A stretch of DNA of 64,000 bases from Actinopolyspora erythraea (GCF_002263515.1 NZ_CP022752.1:5179931-5243930); one strand, 5' to 3'. Counted from the first letter of the stretch, positions 9,749 to 18,934 are shown. Made by a program: numbers and translations. The notes: generated by a model from the sequence alone, not told the origin.

Positions 9749-9924
9749 GGCCCCTCCCGGGACGGCGGGAGCCTCGCCGATCGTGACTCCGCACGAGGCC
9801 CGGTTTCCGGGGAGGTATCAGCGGTCCGAGTGGGCCGAAGGGTGGCGGATCCCCCGGCCCGGTTGCCGGGAACGGGCACACCACCACGAGTGCCCCACCG
9901 GGGAGGATGACCCCCGCGGGAGGA

Positions 9925-10776
9925 TCAGTCCTTCAGCTGCCGCTCCGCGCGGCTGATCACCGAGTGCACCGAGGCGTTGCCGTCACTGGTCACCCAGGAG
10001 ACCCGAACGCTCGGGCGGACCTGTCTGCGCTGCAACCGCATCGGGCGAACCACCGCACCGCGCGCACCCTCCGCGATCTCGTCACCGGTCCCGCTGGGGT
10101 GTTCCACGACCACGGCGAACTCGTCCCCGCCGAAACGGGCCACGGTGTGCTCGTCGGCGACGCTCTGCCGCAGTCGTCCCGCCATCATGGTCAGCAACTC
10201 GTCGCCCTGCGCGAAACCGTACTCGACGTTGAACTGTTCGAGCCTGCGCACGTCCACGAGCACCAACGTGGTCAGGGTTCCCCGGCACCGGGCCCGCGCC
10301 AACGCCTGGTCGAGCCTGTCCAGCAGCAGCACCCGCCCCGGCAACCCCGTCAGCGGATCAGTCATCCCCCGGGAGTGCGAGACTTCGGCCTCCACCGGCT
10401 GGAGGAACATCAGCACCCGCTGCTGCGAGCAGCTCCGGGTCGGCTGGTAGTCCATCCAGAGGTGGCCGGTCGGTTCGCCGTGCCGGGTGATCACCACGGG
10501 CGTGGACATACGCGTGCCGGTACGCAGCACCTGGCTGGTCAGATCGGTCCAGTCGGGCAGTCGCGCCCCGGTGCTGTCCCGCATCGCCCAGTCCGCGGGG
10601 CGCGAACCGGTGAGCAGATCCGTGCGGTCCAGCCGCAACAGGTCCGCGGCCGCTTCGTTGGTGGCCAACACCTGACCCCGCTCGTCGGTGAGCATGAATC
10701 CGGCGGTCAGACCCATGATGAGTTCATCCCACACCCCAGTGAATTGGGATACGCCAGTGGCATAGACAACACTCAT
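9925..10776 (-). CDS. PAS-GGDEF diguanylate cyclase, short C-terminus
   Basis: 283 residues, soluble. The N-terminal part (about 1-130) looks PAS-like (TAGFMLTDERGQVLATNEA). The C-terminal GGDEF domain has DPLTGLPGRVLLLDRL and an intact FGGDEF at about 216-220. The domain is abbreviated: after GGDEF the sequence ends within about 65 residues, and the usual DxALYxAK helix is replaced by SRAERQLKD. Residues between the metal Asp and the guanine site (DVRRLEQFNVEYG) are also divergent, so activity is uncertain; it may be a c-di-GMP/GTP sensor. The ATG has GGGGAGGG upstream. It lies between a GGDEF-EAL gene and a divergent glycosyltransferase. Confidence 0.8.
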   Translation of the reverse strand: MSVVYATGVSQFTGVWDELIMGLTAGFMLTDERGQVLATNEAAADLLRLDRTDLLTGSRPADWAMRDSTGARLPDWTDLTSQVLRTGTRMSTPVVITRHGEPTGHLWMDYQPTRSCSQQRVLMFLQPVEAEVSHSRGMTDPLTGLPGRVLLLDRLDQALARARCRGTLTTLVLVDVRRLEQFNVEYGFAQGDELLTMMAGRLRQSVADEHTVARFGGDEFAVVVEHPSGTGDEIAEGARGAVVRPMRLQRRQVRPSVRVSWVTSDGNASVHSVISRAERQLKD

Positions 10777-11078
10777 TCGGAGCTACCCTCCCCACCAGAT
10801 GGAGCAGTGAATTTGAGCCTCCCCTCGTAGCGGGATCGAATTCAAGAGCTCCGCTACCACACGACATGGTGTTTTTTCGCTGCGTTACTCACGTAGCGTC
10901 AACACGTCCGACTTTTGAAAACACAGTGTGATGATTCAGCAACGTTTCGGAAACGGCAAGATGAACCGTGGCGGCCGTCGGCCGCGCGGCTCGACCTCCT
11001 AGTCTGATTGGCGCCTCGACCGCTGTCCGCGAACCCGCCCCTCCCTGCCGGAACGAGCCGAGCTACCGACGGAGTCAG

Positions 11079-11106
11079 CCTCCCGGCTCCGGCCGGAGCC
11101 GGGAGG
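11079..11106. repeat. 28-bp perfect palindrome upstream of the GT87 gene
   Basis: 14-bp self-complementary halves (CCTCCCGGCTCCGG and its complement) abut with no spacer, about 80 bp before the GT87 start. In RNA it would form a very stable hairpin in the leader. The 407-bp gap 10777-11183 also holds GTAGCGG/CCGCTAC arms (10827-10833, 10851-10857) in the leader of the divergent GGDEF gene and CGTTTCGGAAACG (10943-10955). No gene was recognised in it. Confidence 0.5.
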
Positions 11107-11183
11107 TTCCCGAACAGCGGGGCACTGAAGGGCGGGGTTCTCGGCCCCGGTTGAACCAGCAGGACCAACAGGACGGTGGCAGC

Positions 11184-12575
11184 GTGCGGCCGACGACACA
11201 ATTCCCCGAACGGGGATCACTTGCCAGGATGGTGTACCAACACCGGAAAACACTCTGCGTAATCGCACTGTGCGAGTTCTTCGCGCTCGTCCTGGTCTCG
11301 GCCATCGACCCACACGCTCACATAGACGGAGAGGTCTACCAGATCGGAGCGCGCGCCTGGCTCAACGGGCAACCGCTCTACCACGACCTCCCCCCTACCG
11401 ACGTGGGGCTGCGGCTGCCGTTCATCTACCCGCCGTTCGCCGCCTTCGCGTTCGTCCCACTCGCCCTGGTCCCCAAACCGGCGGCCGTCGCGATGATCAT
11501 GATCGTCAGTCATGCCGCACTGCTGGCGACCCTGTACGTGACGCTCCGGGCGGCTGACTTCGCCCCCGCGAACCGGCGCCGCGCCCTGCTGGTCACCGCG
11601 GCGGTGCTGCCACTGGCGACCCTCGCCGAACCGGTGCGCGAAACCCTCACCTACGCGCAGATCAACCTGGTGCTGATGGCGTTGGTGGCCGTCGACTGCC
11701 TGTGGCGCGTGGACGGACGACGCCCGCTGCCCTACCCCAGGGGACTGCTGCTGGGCATCGCCGCCGGGCTCAAACTCACACCGGCCGTGTTCCTGCTGTT
11801 CTTCCTGCTGCGTCGGGATCTGCGGGCGATCGTGACCACCCTGCTGACCTTCCTCGCGACCGTGGCGCTGGGTTTCCTGCTCGCCTTCGACGACGCACGC
11901 GAGTTCTGGCTGCACGAGGTGTTCGCCAGCAGTGACGTGTCGTTCGGACCGCAGTTCACCGGGGACGCCTCGATCTACGCGGGCAACGTCTCGCTGCGCT
12001 CGCTGCTGAGCAAGCTGACCGTGCCGGAACCCTGGCTGACCCTCTGCCTCGGCGCGCTGATCGTGCTGATGGCGGGGTTGGCGATCTTCGGGATGCTGTC
12101 CGCGTTGCGTCCGCGTGACGGGCGACCTCGGGACTACTCGACCGCGCTGGTGATCAACGCCGTGTTCGGCCTGCTCGTCTCGCCGATCTCCTGGTCACAC
12201 CACTGGGTGTGGATAGTCCCCGGGCTGGTGCTGCTGTTCGGGCGGGGCTACACCCGCGGGAACTGGCCCCTGCTGATCTCGCTCGGGCTCGCGGCGGAGC
12301 TGTACCTGATCGGACCGCACTGGTTGGTTCCGCAGGGGGACGGCAAGGAACTCACCTGGAACTTCTTCGAGCACCTGATCGGCAACGCCTACGTGTACCT
12401 GGGTGTCGGCTTCCTGCTCTACCGGGCCTGGCTGGGCCTGCGGGAGCGTGGTTCGGCGGATACCCCGCCCGCCCCGGTCCCGCCCCCTACCGAGCCCGAC
12501 GAACACGCCGGTGCCGACGAAGCCGATTCCCCGAGGACCGAAGGCTCGGCCGCACCGGGCGGTGCCGGGAGCTGA
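11184..12575 (+). CDS. GT87-family polyprenyl-phosphate mannosyltransferase
   Basis: About 463 residues, a polytopic membrane protein of the GT87/DUF2029 family (mycobacterial PimE and Rv2181 type), which moves mannose from polyprenyl phosphate onto lipoglycans outside the membrane. Family landmarks are an early acidic region after the first helix (SAIDPHAHIDGEVY), GQPLYHDLPP, LPFIYPPFAAFAF and SPISWSHHWVW, with about ten hydrophobic helices. The last 50 residues are a Pro/Glu-rich cytoplasmic tail. The start is uncertain: GTG at 11184 or ATG at 11229; upstream codons look non-coding. It ends before a strong bidirectional terminator. The acceptor cannot be deduced. Confidence 0.8.
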   Translation: MRPTTQFPERGSLARMVYQHRKTLCVIALCEFFALVLVSAIDPHAHIDGEVYQIGARAWLNGQPLYHDLPPTDVGLRLPFIYPPFAAFAFVPLALVPKPAAVAMIMIVSHAALLATLYVTLRAADFAPANRRRALLVTAAVLPLATLAEPVRETLTYAQINLVLMALVAVDCLWRVDGRRPLPYPRGLLLGIAAGLKLTPAVFLLFFLLRRDLRAIVTTLLTFLATVALGFLLAFDDAREFWLHEVFASSDVSFGPQFTGDASIYAGNVSLRSLLSKLTVPEPWLTLCLGALIVLMAGLAIFGMLSALRPRDGRPRDYSTALVINAVFGLLVSPISWSHHWVWIVPGLVLLFGRGYTRGNWPLLISLGLAAELYLIGPHWLVPQGDGKELTWNFFEHLIGNAYVYLGVGFLLYRAWLGLRERGSADTPPAPVPPPTEPDEHAGADEADSPRTEGSAAPGGAGS

Positions 12576-12683
12576 GCGGCTCCCTCCACCGGGCGGGGCA
12601 CGGGAACCGGGGAGAGCTCGGCCCCTCCCCACGGGGGCGCCAAACGACCGTGGCCCCTTCCCACCGCGTCCGTCCCCGAACGA

Positions 12684-12724
12684 CCACCGGGGCCGGGGAG
12701 TTCCCAGCTCCCCGGCCCCGGTGG
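12684..12724. terminator. bidirectional hairpin between GT87 gene and secreted-protein gene
   Basis: A perfect 17-bp G+C stem (12684-12700 with 12708-12724) with a 7-nt loop TTCCCAG sits between two convergent genes. There is no U-tract, as is usual for actinobacterial terminators. Confidence 0.8.
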
Positions 12725-12795
12725 TGCACGCCCTGCGCGGACCGACAATCGCCAAACGGTCCGCGTGGGCGTCGGAACGCGTACCTCCGGTGTGG

Positions 12796-14280
12796 TCAGA
12801 CCCGGCTGTACGCCCGCCGCGGCCACGCCTCGGTGTTCGCGGCGCCGGCCTTCGGCATGCCCTCGGTGTCCAGTGCGGGCAGCGGATAGGTGTGCCCGTC
12901 GAGTACGTCGGTCTTCGAGGCCCCACCGAGTACCGGCAACGCCATCCCCACCGCCGGAGCGGCGCTCCGGGCGCTGGGCCGCTCACGGAACGGGTTGGTG
13001 ACCACCTGCTGGCGCTCCGGCAGCGCGGTCGTCAACTCGTCCACCACCCGCACCACCACGGGCGAGAGCTCGGGTGTCTCGGTGAAGGCCACCTCGGACG
13101 GCGCGGAGTCGTGCTCGGCCAGGGCGGCGGTGCCGTCGACGGTCAACTCACGGGCGATGCGGGAGAAGCTGCCCGTCTCGACGTTGCCGCCGAACGCGTT
13201 GAACTCCCGCAGCGGTTCGGCCATCCCTGCCTCACCGTCCGCCGAGGGGACCTCGCTCACCAGGAGTTCCGGAGCGACCAGCGCGGGGACCTCCTCGGCC
13301 CGCTGAAGCGCCTCGTCGGGCAACTGGAGTGGTGCGGGCTCCTCACCGCGGTGGTGCTCGCCGTCGGTGCGGACCGAGAGCGCCGAGCGCAGCAACTCGC
13401 GCGGCACCGTGCGCAGATCCGGTCCCGTGTCGAGCCCGGAGCGGGTGAGGTCGATCGAGTCGGTGGCGAGCAGTCCCGAACGGACGGCGGGGCGGGCCCC
13501 GCTGGACACCGTCCCGGACACGCCTTCCCGGGGAGCGGCCAGTTCCGGGGCGACGGCGGGGTCGTGCGCCGGGGTGACCAGCGCGGGCAGGATCGTCGCG
13601 GTGCTCTCGTCGACGTGCCGCGCACCTTCGACGAACGTATCGACCACGTGGCCGATCGGGCCGGACCAGCTCAGCGAACGGTGGAAACCGTCGGCGGGCC
13701 TGGGCTCCTGCGCCGCGTGCCTACCCCGCGAACGTTCCCTGGGCTGGGCCGTGAACGGGGCTTCGGAGCGCACGTTGCCGGCACGCCCCACGTCGGTTCG
13801 CCAGGACAGCTCGGGCAGCTTGGTGGACGGTCCCGAACGGGGAGGATCGGGCGGGAATTCCGCGGCCGACCCGATCCTGGGCGGGATCCACTGCTGTTCG
13901 GTGGTGAACTCGGCGGTTTCTTCGAGCCCGGGGGAAGGTGCGTCCGTGATGCGGGGGATCCGCTGGGTCGCTTCGTTGTCCCCTTCGGGCGGGACGTCCC
14001 GGATGGGTTCGACGACTCCCACCAGGGTGTCCGCCGTGGCGTTCGAAACCGTGTCGTGCCAGCCGCTGTCGCCCTCGGGGAACAGCTCGCCCGCGAAGCA
14101 CAGTCCGCTGCGGCTGGGGGTGCCGTCCCCTGCCGCCTCGGCGGGGGTCAGCGGGTCGCCGAGCGGCGAGGTGGGGCGTTCTGGGCAGTTTCCGGACGCC
14201 GAGGCGACACCGGTACCGGCCGCGATCATCCCGCCGGTCACCAGGGCCGCTTGCATGCCTCGCCTTGCCCAAGTCTGCAT
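12796..14280 (-). CDS. secreted low-complexity protein of unknown function
   Basis: 494 residues. The start MQTWARRGMQAALVTGGMIA followed by GTGVASAS is a Sec signal peptide of a style common at the N-terminus of large secreted proteins in Pseudonocardiaceae. The remainder is rich in Pro, Glu, Ser and Thr with no recognised catalytic domain. Two cysteines (NCPERP, GLCFAG) lie close to the cleavage site. The ATG at 14280 follows GGAGGAG. It lies 220 bp downstream of a second secreted protein on the same strand and may form an operon with it. A surface or spore-envelope role is possible but not shown. Third-position GC supports coding on this strand. Confidence 0.7.
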   Translation of the reverse strand: MQTWARRGMQAALVTGGMIAAGTGVASASGNCPERPTSPLGDPLTPAEAAGDGTPSRSGLCFAGELFPEGDSGWHDTVSNATADTLVGVVEPIRDVPPEGDNEATQRIPRITDAPSPGLEETAEFTTEQQWIPPRIGSAAEFPPDPPRSGPSTKLPELSWRTDVGRAGNVRSEAPFTAQPRERSRGRHAAQEPRPADGFHRSLSWSGPIGHVVDTFVEGARHVDESTATILPALVTPAHDPAVAPELAAPREGVSGTVSSGARPAVRSGLLATDSIDLTRSGLDTGPDLRTVPRELLRSALSVRTDGEHHRGEEPAPLQLPDEALQRAEEVPALVAPELLVSEVPSADGEAGMAEPLREFNAFGGNVETGSFSRIARELTVDGTAALAEHDSAPSEVAFTETPELSPVVVRVVDELTTALPERQQVVTNPFRERPSARSAAPAVGMALPVLGGASKTDVLDGHTYPLPALDTEGMPKAGAANTEAWPRRAYSRV

Positions 14281-14500
14281 GGAACTCTCCTCCGATTCCT
14301 TTCCCGCGATACAGGGGTGTCCCTGAACGCAAGCTTCGAGAAAACTGCGATTGCCGAATGCACGGATCGAGCGGGGCCGGACCACCGTTCCGGAACGCTC
14401 AGGGGGCGGTCATCACCGCGGGTGGCAACACTTCTCGGAAAGACGGTGAGTGGAGGTCACTCGAACCGCCCGAGACGCCTCCGCCGCGGCGGAACGAGAA

Positions 14501-15649
14501 TCAGTCGGGGGTCGTACCCGGCTGCGGACCTTCGGAGTCCGCGGGGTCGTAGACGTTGGCGCGCGTTATGGCGCCGAGTGAGGGGACTGCGCCCCCGGAG
14601 GCGGGTAGCGAGTCACCGAGGCCGTAGCCGTTGTGCGAACCGCTGCCGGAAGTACTGGTGTCCGTGGCGCAGCCGCAGTCACCGGACGGGAAGGGCAGCT
14701 TCCCGCCGGGTGCCTTCGAGGGCGAACCGTCGCGCTCGTGGCGCGACTCGTCACCGAGCCAGGTCCGTTCCCGCTCCGAAACGGTGAACACGGACGTGGT
14801 GCGGGAGTCGGAGTCCGCGTCCCGCGCGGCGGGGTCCTGCGGAGTGCTCCCGGCGGGGAGCGGTGCGAGGCGCGTTCCCGAAGGACCGGTCAGCGGTTCT
14901 CCGGGAGTACCGGTACTTCCGGACTCGCCCATACCGGTCTCCCGTCCCGCGGCGGAGACGGTTTCGCGCAGCGAGTCCCGCAGTCCGCCCAGACCGGACT
15001 CTACGGCCCCGGACAGCGAATCATCGCCAGTGGCACCGGAAACCACGGTTCCCGCCACCCGCTCGACGGGACGCAGCAACGGATCGGCGCCACGCCGTAC
15101 GTCGCGCAGCCCGTCGGAGACGGAACCGGAGAGCCGGTCGGTGGTCCCGGCGAGTCCGCCGGACTCCAGCACCGTGCGAACCGGTCCCTCGTGGGAGTTC
15201 TTCTCGGACGCGGAATCCCCGGACGCGGGTGCGTCCGACTGCTCCGTCGCCCGACTTCCGGAGTCCTCACCGCCACCGGGTCCCTGGGAGTCCACGGTGG
15301 TCTTACGGGCGGTCCCGTCCGTGCCCAGCGCACGGGAGAGCGTCGAGACCGGCCCCGAAGCCCCGTCGACGGGCTCGGCCGCCGTTCCGGTGTCACTCGA
15401 ACGGACAGCGCCGTCGTGGTCCTTGCCCTTCGGGTCGGCGCCACCGGAGTCTTCGGCAGCGGGACGTATCAGTGCTCCGACCTGGCGGAGCGTGCCGACC
15501 TCGGAGTGTTCCGCCGCGGCGACCGCCGACGCGGAGCCGAACAGCCAGGCGGCGGATATACCGGCCACGGTCCCTCCGACGACGACCAGCGCACGCGACA
15601 GCCACCGCCGTTGGCGGTCGACCGTCGACCACTGCTCGCCACCGGACAT
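14501..15649 (-). CDS. secreted Ser/Gly/Asp-rich protein of unknown function
   Basis: 382 residues. After MSGGEQWSTVDRQRRWLSRA, a hydrophobic stretch ALVVVGGTVAGISAAWLFG ending in Ala-rich sequence forms a signal peptide or anchor. The body is Ser, Gly, Asp and Thr-rich and probably disordered. A helical patch near the middle (GLRDVRRGADPLLRPVERV) and a short DCGC cluster near the C-terminus are the only distinctive parts. The ATG has AAGGAGG about 12 nt upstream. It is divergent from the AI-2E-family gene, with a 15-bp palindrome between them. Function unknown; it is probably extracellular together with the next gene. Confidence 0.65.
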   Translation of the reverse strand: MSGGEQWSTVDRQRRWLSRALVVVGGTVAGISAAWLFGSASAVAAAEHSEVGTLRQVGALIRPAAEDSGGADPKGKDHDGAVRSSDTGTAAEPVDGASGPVSTLSRALGTDGTARKTTVDSQGPGGGEDSGSRATEQSDAPASGDSASEKNSHEGPVRTVLESGGLAGTTDRLSGSVSDGLRDVRRGADPLLRPVERVAGTVVSGATGDDSLSGAVESGLGGLRDSLRETVSAAGRETGMGESGSTGTPGEPLTGPSGTRLAPLPAGSTPQDPAARDADSDSRTTSVFTVSERERTWLGDESRHERDGSPSKAPGGKLPFPSGDCGCATDTSTSGSGSHNGYGLGDSLPASGGAVPSLGAITRANVYDPADSEGPQPGTTPD

Positions 15650-15868
15650 GAACTCCGCGGCCTCCTTCGAACAGCGTGCCCGCCGCGACGCGCCACGGAG
15701 GGGAACGGCCGACCGTCCCGCCTCCGAGCCCCACTCGGCCACCCCGAACCAGGAAGCCGAAGCTCCGTCGATTCGGCGGGGCGACCGGGTCGAGCCACGC
15801 CCGGCGGATTGCCGAGGATCACTCTTCCAAAGACTCCCCCCGGTTCGCATTCGTGCGGCACTCAGTTC

Positions 15869-15883
15869 GTCACATCGTGTGAC
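15869..15883. promoter_or_regulatory. palindrome GTCACATCGTGTGAC in divergent promoter
   Basis: 6-bp perfect arms around TCG in the 329-bp gap between the divergent secreted-protein and AI-2E-family genes. The arms resemble CRP half sites but face the opposite way (TCACA first), so a CRP site is not claimed. It lies 96 bp before the 15979 start and 220 bp before the 15649 start. Confidence 0.4.
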
Positions 15884-15978
15884 AGAACGGCGGTTCGAGT
15901 GAGATCGCGACCCGAACTTCCGCCGCCCGAGGCAACGAGTCACCACCGTGATCCAACGGATGCGGATACGGTTGCGGT

Positions 15979-17136
15979 GTGAGTGCCTTCAAGGACACGG
16001 AGTCGGACGAAGCGACCAAGGTTCCGACCTCGCTGCGGGTAACGGCCGCCATCGGCTGGCGCACGTTGGTCGTCCTCGGCATGCTGTACGCCCTCGGATG
16101 GTTGGTCGGCAGGCTTTCCGTGGTGGTCATCCCGGTAGCGATCGCCCTGCTGCTGTCCGCCCTGCTCGCGCCGGCCGTCTCGACGCTCGTCAGACTGCGC
16201 GTGCCGCGCGGGCTGGCCACCGGCGTCGTGCTGGTCGGGGGGCTGGCCGCGGTCGGCGGCATCCTCACGTTCGTCATCAACGCGTTCATCGCGGGACTGC
16301 CGGACCTCAGGGAACAGCTGACGGCCAGTCTGAACACCATCCGGGAATGGGCGGCCACCGGTCCGCTGCACCTCAGTGAGGGGCAGATCAACGACTACCT
16401 GGACCAGGTGGGGAACTGGCTGGAGAACAACCAGCAGCGAATCACCACCGGAGCGCTGGCGACGGCCACCACCTTCGGCAGCTTCCTGACCGGGATGCTG
16501 CTGATGCTGTTCACCCTGATCTTCTTCCTGCACGACGGCAGGCGGATCTGGTTGTTCCTGCTGGGACCGCTGCCGGAACCGCTGCGCTACCGGCTCGACC
16601 TGGCGGGAACGCGGGGATTCGACTCCCTGGTCGGCTACATCCGGGCGACCGGGCTGGTGGCGGTCGGGGACGCGCTGGGAATCGGCATCGGACTGGCGAT
16701 CATAGGCGTTCCACTGGTGGTGCCGCTCGCGGCGCTGGTGTTCCTCGCGGCCTTCATACCGATCGTCGGTGCGGTCGCCTCGGGAGCGGTGGCTATACTC
16801 GTCGCCCTGGTCGCGAAGGGACCGATCGCGGCGCTGCTGACGCTGGGCGTGGTCCTGGGTGTGCAGCAGCTCGAGGGCAACGTGCTGCAACCACTGCTGA
16901 TAGGGCGCGCGGTGCGGCTGCATCCGCTCGCCGTGGTGCTGGCGATCAGCGTGGGGGCGATCGCCGCGGGCATCATCGGGACGCTGCTGGCCGTGCCGGT
17001 GCTGGCCATGCTCAACTCCGCCGTGCGGGCGCTGGTGGAGAGCGGCAAGGGGGAGAACTCCGAGCCGGAGTCAGCGGCAGTGGGAACGGAGCCGGAGTCG
17101 AACTCCCAGTCCTCGACCGGGGAAGCCGCGGAGTGA
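15979..17136 (+). CDS. AI-2E (PerM/YdiK) family transporter
   Basis: 385 residues with about eight hydrophobic helices in the arrangement of the AI-2 exporter family: an N-terminal helix pair, a soluble segment (about 95-150, DLREQLTASLNTIREWA), helices around LMLFTLIFFLHDGRR, and the conserved tail helices with PIVGAVASG and LEGNVLQPLLIGRAV. Family members are exporters, often of unknown substrate. The C-terminal 25 residues are Glu/Ser-rich. No Shine-Dalgarno sequence precedes the GTG; a TACGGT hexamer ends 6 nt before it, suggesting leaderless transcription. It is convergent with a diguanylate cyclase gene. Confidence 0.85.
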   Translation: MSAFKDTESDEATKVPTSLRVTAAIGWRTLVVLGMLYALGWLVGRLSVVVIPVAIALLLSALLAPAVSTLVRLRVPRGLATGVVLVGGLAAVGGILTFVINAFIAGLPDLREQLTASLNTIREWAATGPLHLSEGQINDYLDQVGNWLENNQQRITTGALATATTFGSFLTGMLLMLFTLIFFLHDGRRIWLFLLGPLPEPLRYRLDLAGTRGFDSLVGYIRATGLVAVGDALGIGIGLAIIGVPLVVPLAALVFLAAFIPIVGAVASGAVAILVALVAKGPIAALLTLGVVLGVQQLEGNVLQPLLIGRAVRLHPLAVVLAISVGAIAAGIIGTLLAVPVLAMLNSAVRALVESGKGENSEPESAAVGTEPESNSQSSTGEAAE

Positions 17137-17147
17137 GCGCTCCTCCT

Positions 17148-17202
17148 CCCCCCCCCCCCCCCCCCGCGCGGCGGATTCCCCCGGCGAACTGCCGCGCGGG
17201 GG
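17148..17202. terminator. 18-C homopolymer merging into a terminator hairpin
   Basis: A run of 18 cytosines (17148-17165) leads into a 12-bp perfect stem (17161-17172 with 17191-17202) with an 18-nt loop, between two convergent genes. The hairpin is a likely bidirectional terminator. The homopolymer is long enough to slip in replication or sequencing. Confidence 0.65.
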
Positions 17203-17240
17203 CTCCACACTGGAGGCGCCCGTCCGAGCGGACGAGAGCT

Positions 17241-18437
17241 CTAGGCGAGGCTGACGGCGTTGCGCCCACCCGCCTTGGCGCTCAGCAACGCGGCGTCGGC
17301 CGCCACCAACAGGTCCTCCAACTCGTAGCCCACCCGCTCGGTGGCGGCGACCCCGATGCTGACGGTCAGGTCGTCGAGCACGCGGTGGGCTCCTCGCATG
17401 TCCTGGGCGGGCACGGACAACGAGGCGGTGGAGCCGCGGATGCGGTAGGCGACCTCGGAGGCTGCCCGGATGTCGGCCTCGGGAAGCAGCACCACGAACT
17501 CCTCACCACCGAACCGTCCGACCAGGTCGCCCTTGCGGACGCTGCCGCGCAGCATCAACGCCATCGAGGCCAGGGCCGCGTCTCCCGCGAGGTGTCCGAG
17601 CTCGTCGTTCACGCGCTTGAAGTGGTCGAGGTCGAGCAGCAGGACAGCCGCCCGTTGTCTCCGGGAACGGGCCCGGCTCAGCTCCGCGCGCGCCAGCTTG
17701 TCCCAGTGCACCGCGTTGACGAGCCCGGTCTTGCCGTCCCGCTGCGCCGAGCGGCGCCATTGCGGCAGCTGACCGGCCATGTCCAGCAGCGCCATCGGTG
17801 GCGCGGCCAGCAGGGCGCTGGCCGGGTGGAACTCCATCGCCACGGCCAGCAGCATGCCGAGGGTGACGGCGACGACGCCCAGCAGCACGTCGATCGGGTC
17901 TCCCAGGACGTCGGACCTGGAGGCCCTGGGCCTGCGGAGCCTGAGTCCGACCGCCACGATCACCGCGCGGAGCGACAGCAGGGTCGCCGAGGCGGACAGC
18001 AGCAGCACCGGAGTCCACTGGGGATCGTGCCATCCGAGCACGGCGCGGGCCGCGAAGGTGGCCGAGACGGTGGCGGCCGTGACGAACATCCAGCGGTGCG
18101 GCTGGTCCCGCGCGTCGAGGACCCCGTGCAGCGCCGGACCCAGCAACAGCAGCACGAGCAGGTTCGGCGGCAGTGTGAGCATCCCGCTCACGAGGTAGCA
18201 GATGTGGATCGTCCAGGGATCCCGGCGCACCTCCTCGCGCAGCTGGATGGACAACGAGGTCCCGACGATCACGAGACCGGCGGTGAACGCGAGCACCCCG
18301 AAGCGGTGCAGCGTGTCGGCGGCCGGAGGAGCGGTGGTCAGGATGACCACGAACACCAGTGACACCGCCACGGCCTGCACCGCGAGCACGTAGACCAGCG
18401 CCGCGGGCCTGAGCCTCCACAGTGGCCAGTCCCCCAT
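17241..18437 (-). CDS. membrane diguanylate cyclase
   Basis: 398 residues. Six to seven hydrophobic helices fill residues 10-215, forming an integral membrane sensor region, followed by a GGDEF domain. The domain has LLLDLDHFKRVNDELGHLAGD and an intact signature GGEEF at about 310-314, plus the terminal DAALLSAKAGGRN, so it should synthesise c-di-GMP. No EAL domain is present. The ATG at 18437 has GGGAGGAG upstream. It stands divergent from a histidine kinase gene. Confidence 0.9.
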   Translation of the reverse strand: MGDWPLWRLRPAALVYVLAVQAVAVSLVFVVILTTAPPAADTLHRFGVLAFTAGLVIVGTSLSIQLREEVRRDPWTIHICYLVSGMLTLPPNLLVLLLLGPALHGVLDARDQPHRWMFVTAATVSATFAARAVLGWHDPQWTPVLLLSASATLLSLRAVIVAVGLRLRRPRASRSDVLGDPIDVLLGVVAVTLGMLLAVAMEFHPASALLAAPPMALLDMAGQLPQWRRSAQRDGKTGLVNAVHWDKLARAELSRARSRRQRAAVLLLDLDHFKRVNDELGHLAGDAALASMALMLRGSVRKGDLVGRFGGEEFVVLLPEADIRAASEVAYRIRGSTASLSVPAQDMRGAHRVLDDLTVSIGVAATERVGYELEDLLVAADAALLSAKAGGRNAVSLA

Positions 18438-18934
18438 GAATCTCTCACTCCTCCCGAGCGGGAGCGTCGCACAGATCCGACCGTGCCTGAAGCCACGGCC
18501 TGTGATTTCCCGACTTCGTGACGTAGCTCTCGTCGTGAACCACCCACCCCTTCGGATGCCGTGACCCCCCGAGAGGTTCCAACGGACGTGCCGGGAGGTT
18601 CGGAGGTGGCCGTCACGGGACCGGCGATGGGATCACCGCGAGCACGTGGACCACCCCTCCGGACGAGAATCGGGTCGCCGGGCCCGCCTCAAGACGAATA
18701 AGATTCGCGACTGGCTCGTCAGCTCGTCTGACCGTGCGGAGGTGAGATCGCGTCGCGGGACGCGAACCGTCACGAGAGCCCACGACTCAAGACACCGAAG
18801 ACTGGAACGAAGTGCCCCGCGCTCTCGTCGATAGGTATGGCCCTGGCCAGTTCGCCGGAAAGGAACGCCGAAGAGTGGGCAGCACGGGTAACGACAGCAC
18901 GGACGGACTCCGAAACCGAACCAGGTGGTCGAGG
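18438..18934. other. 497-bp divergent intergenic region, no gene seen
   Basis: This lies between the membrane cyclase (minus) and the histidine kinase (plus). A perfect short inverted repeat CGAAT-AAG-ATTCG sits at 18695-18707. Reading frames that extend the kinase upstream have poor codon usage and are not accepted. Nothing else was recognised. Confidence 0.5.

Noticed and set aside
12403..14787. Long plus-strand frame covering the secreted-protein gene
   Set aside because: The minus-strand reading has a signal peptide, ribosome site and genome-like third-position GC; the plus reading is Arg/Gly noise and overlaps the GT87 gene end.
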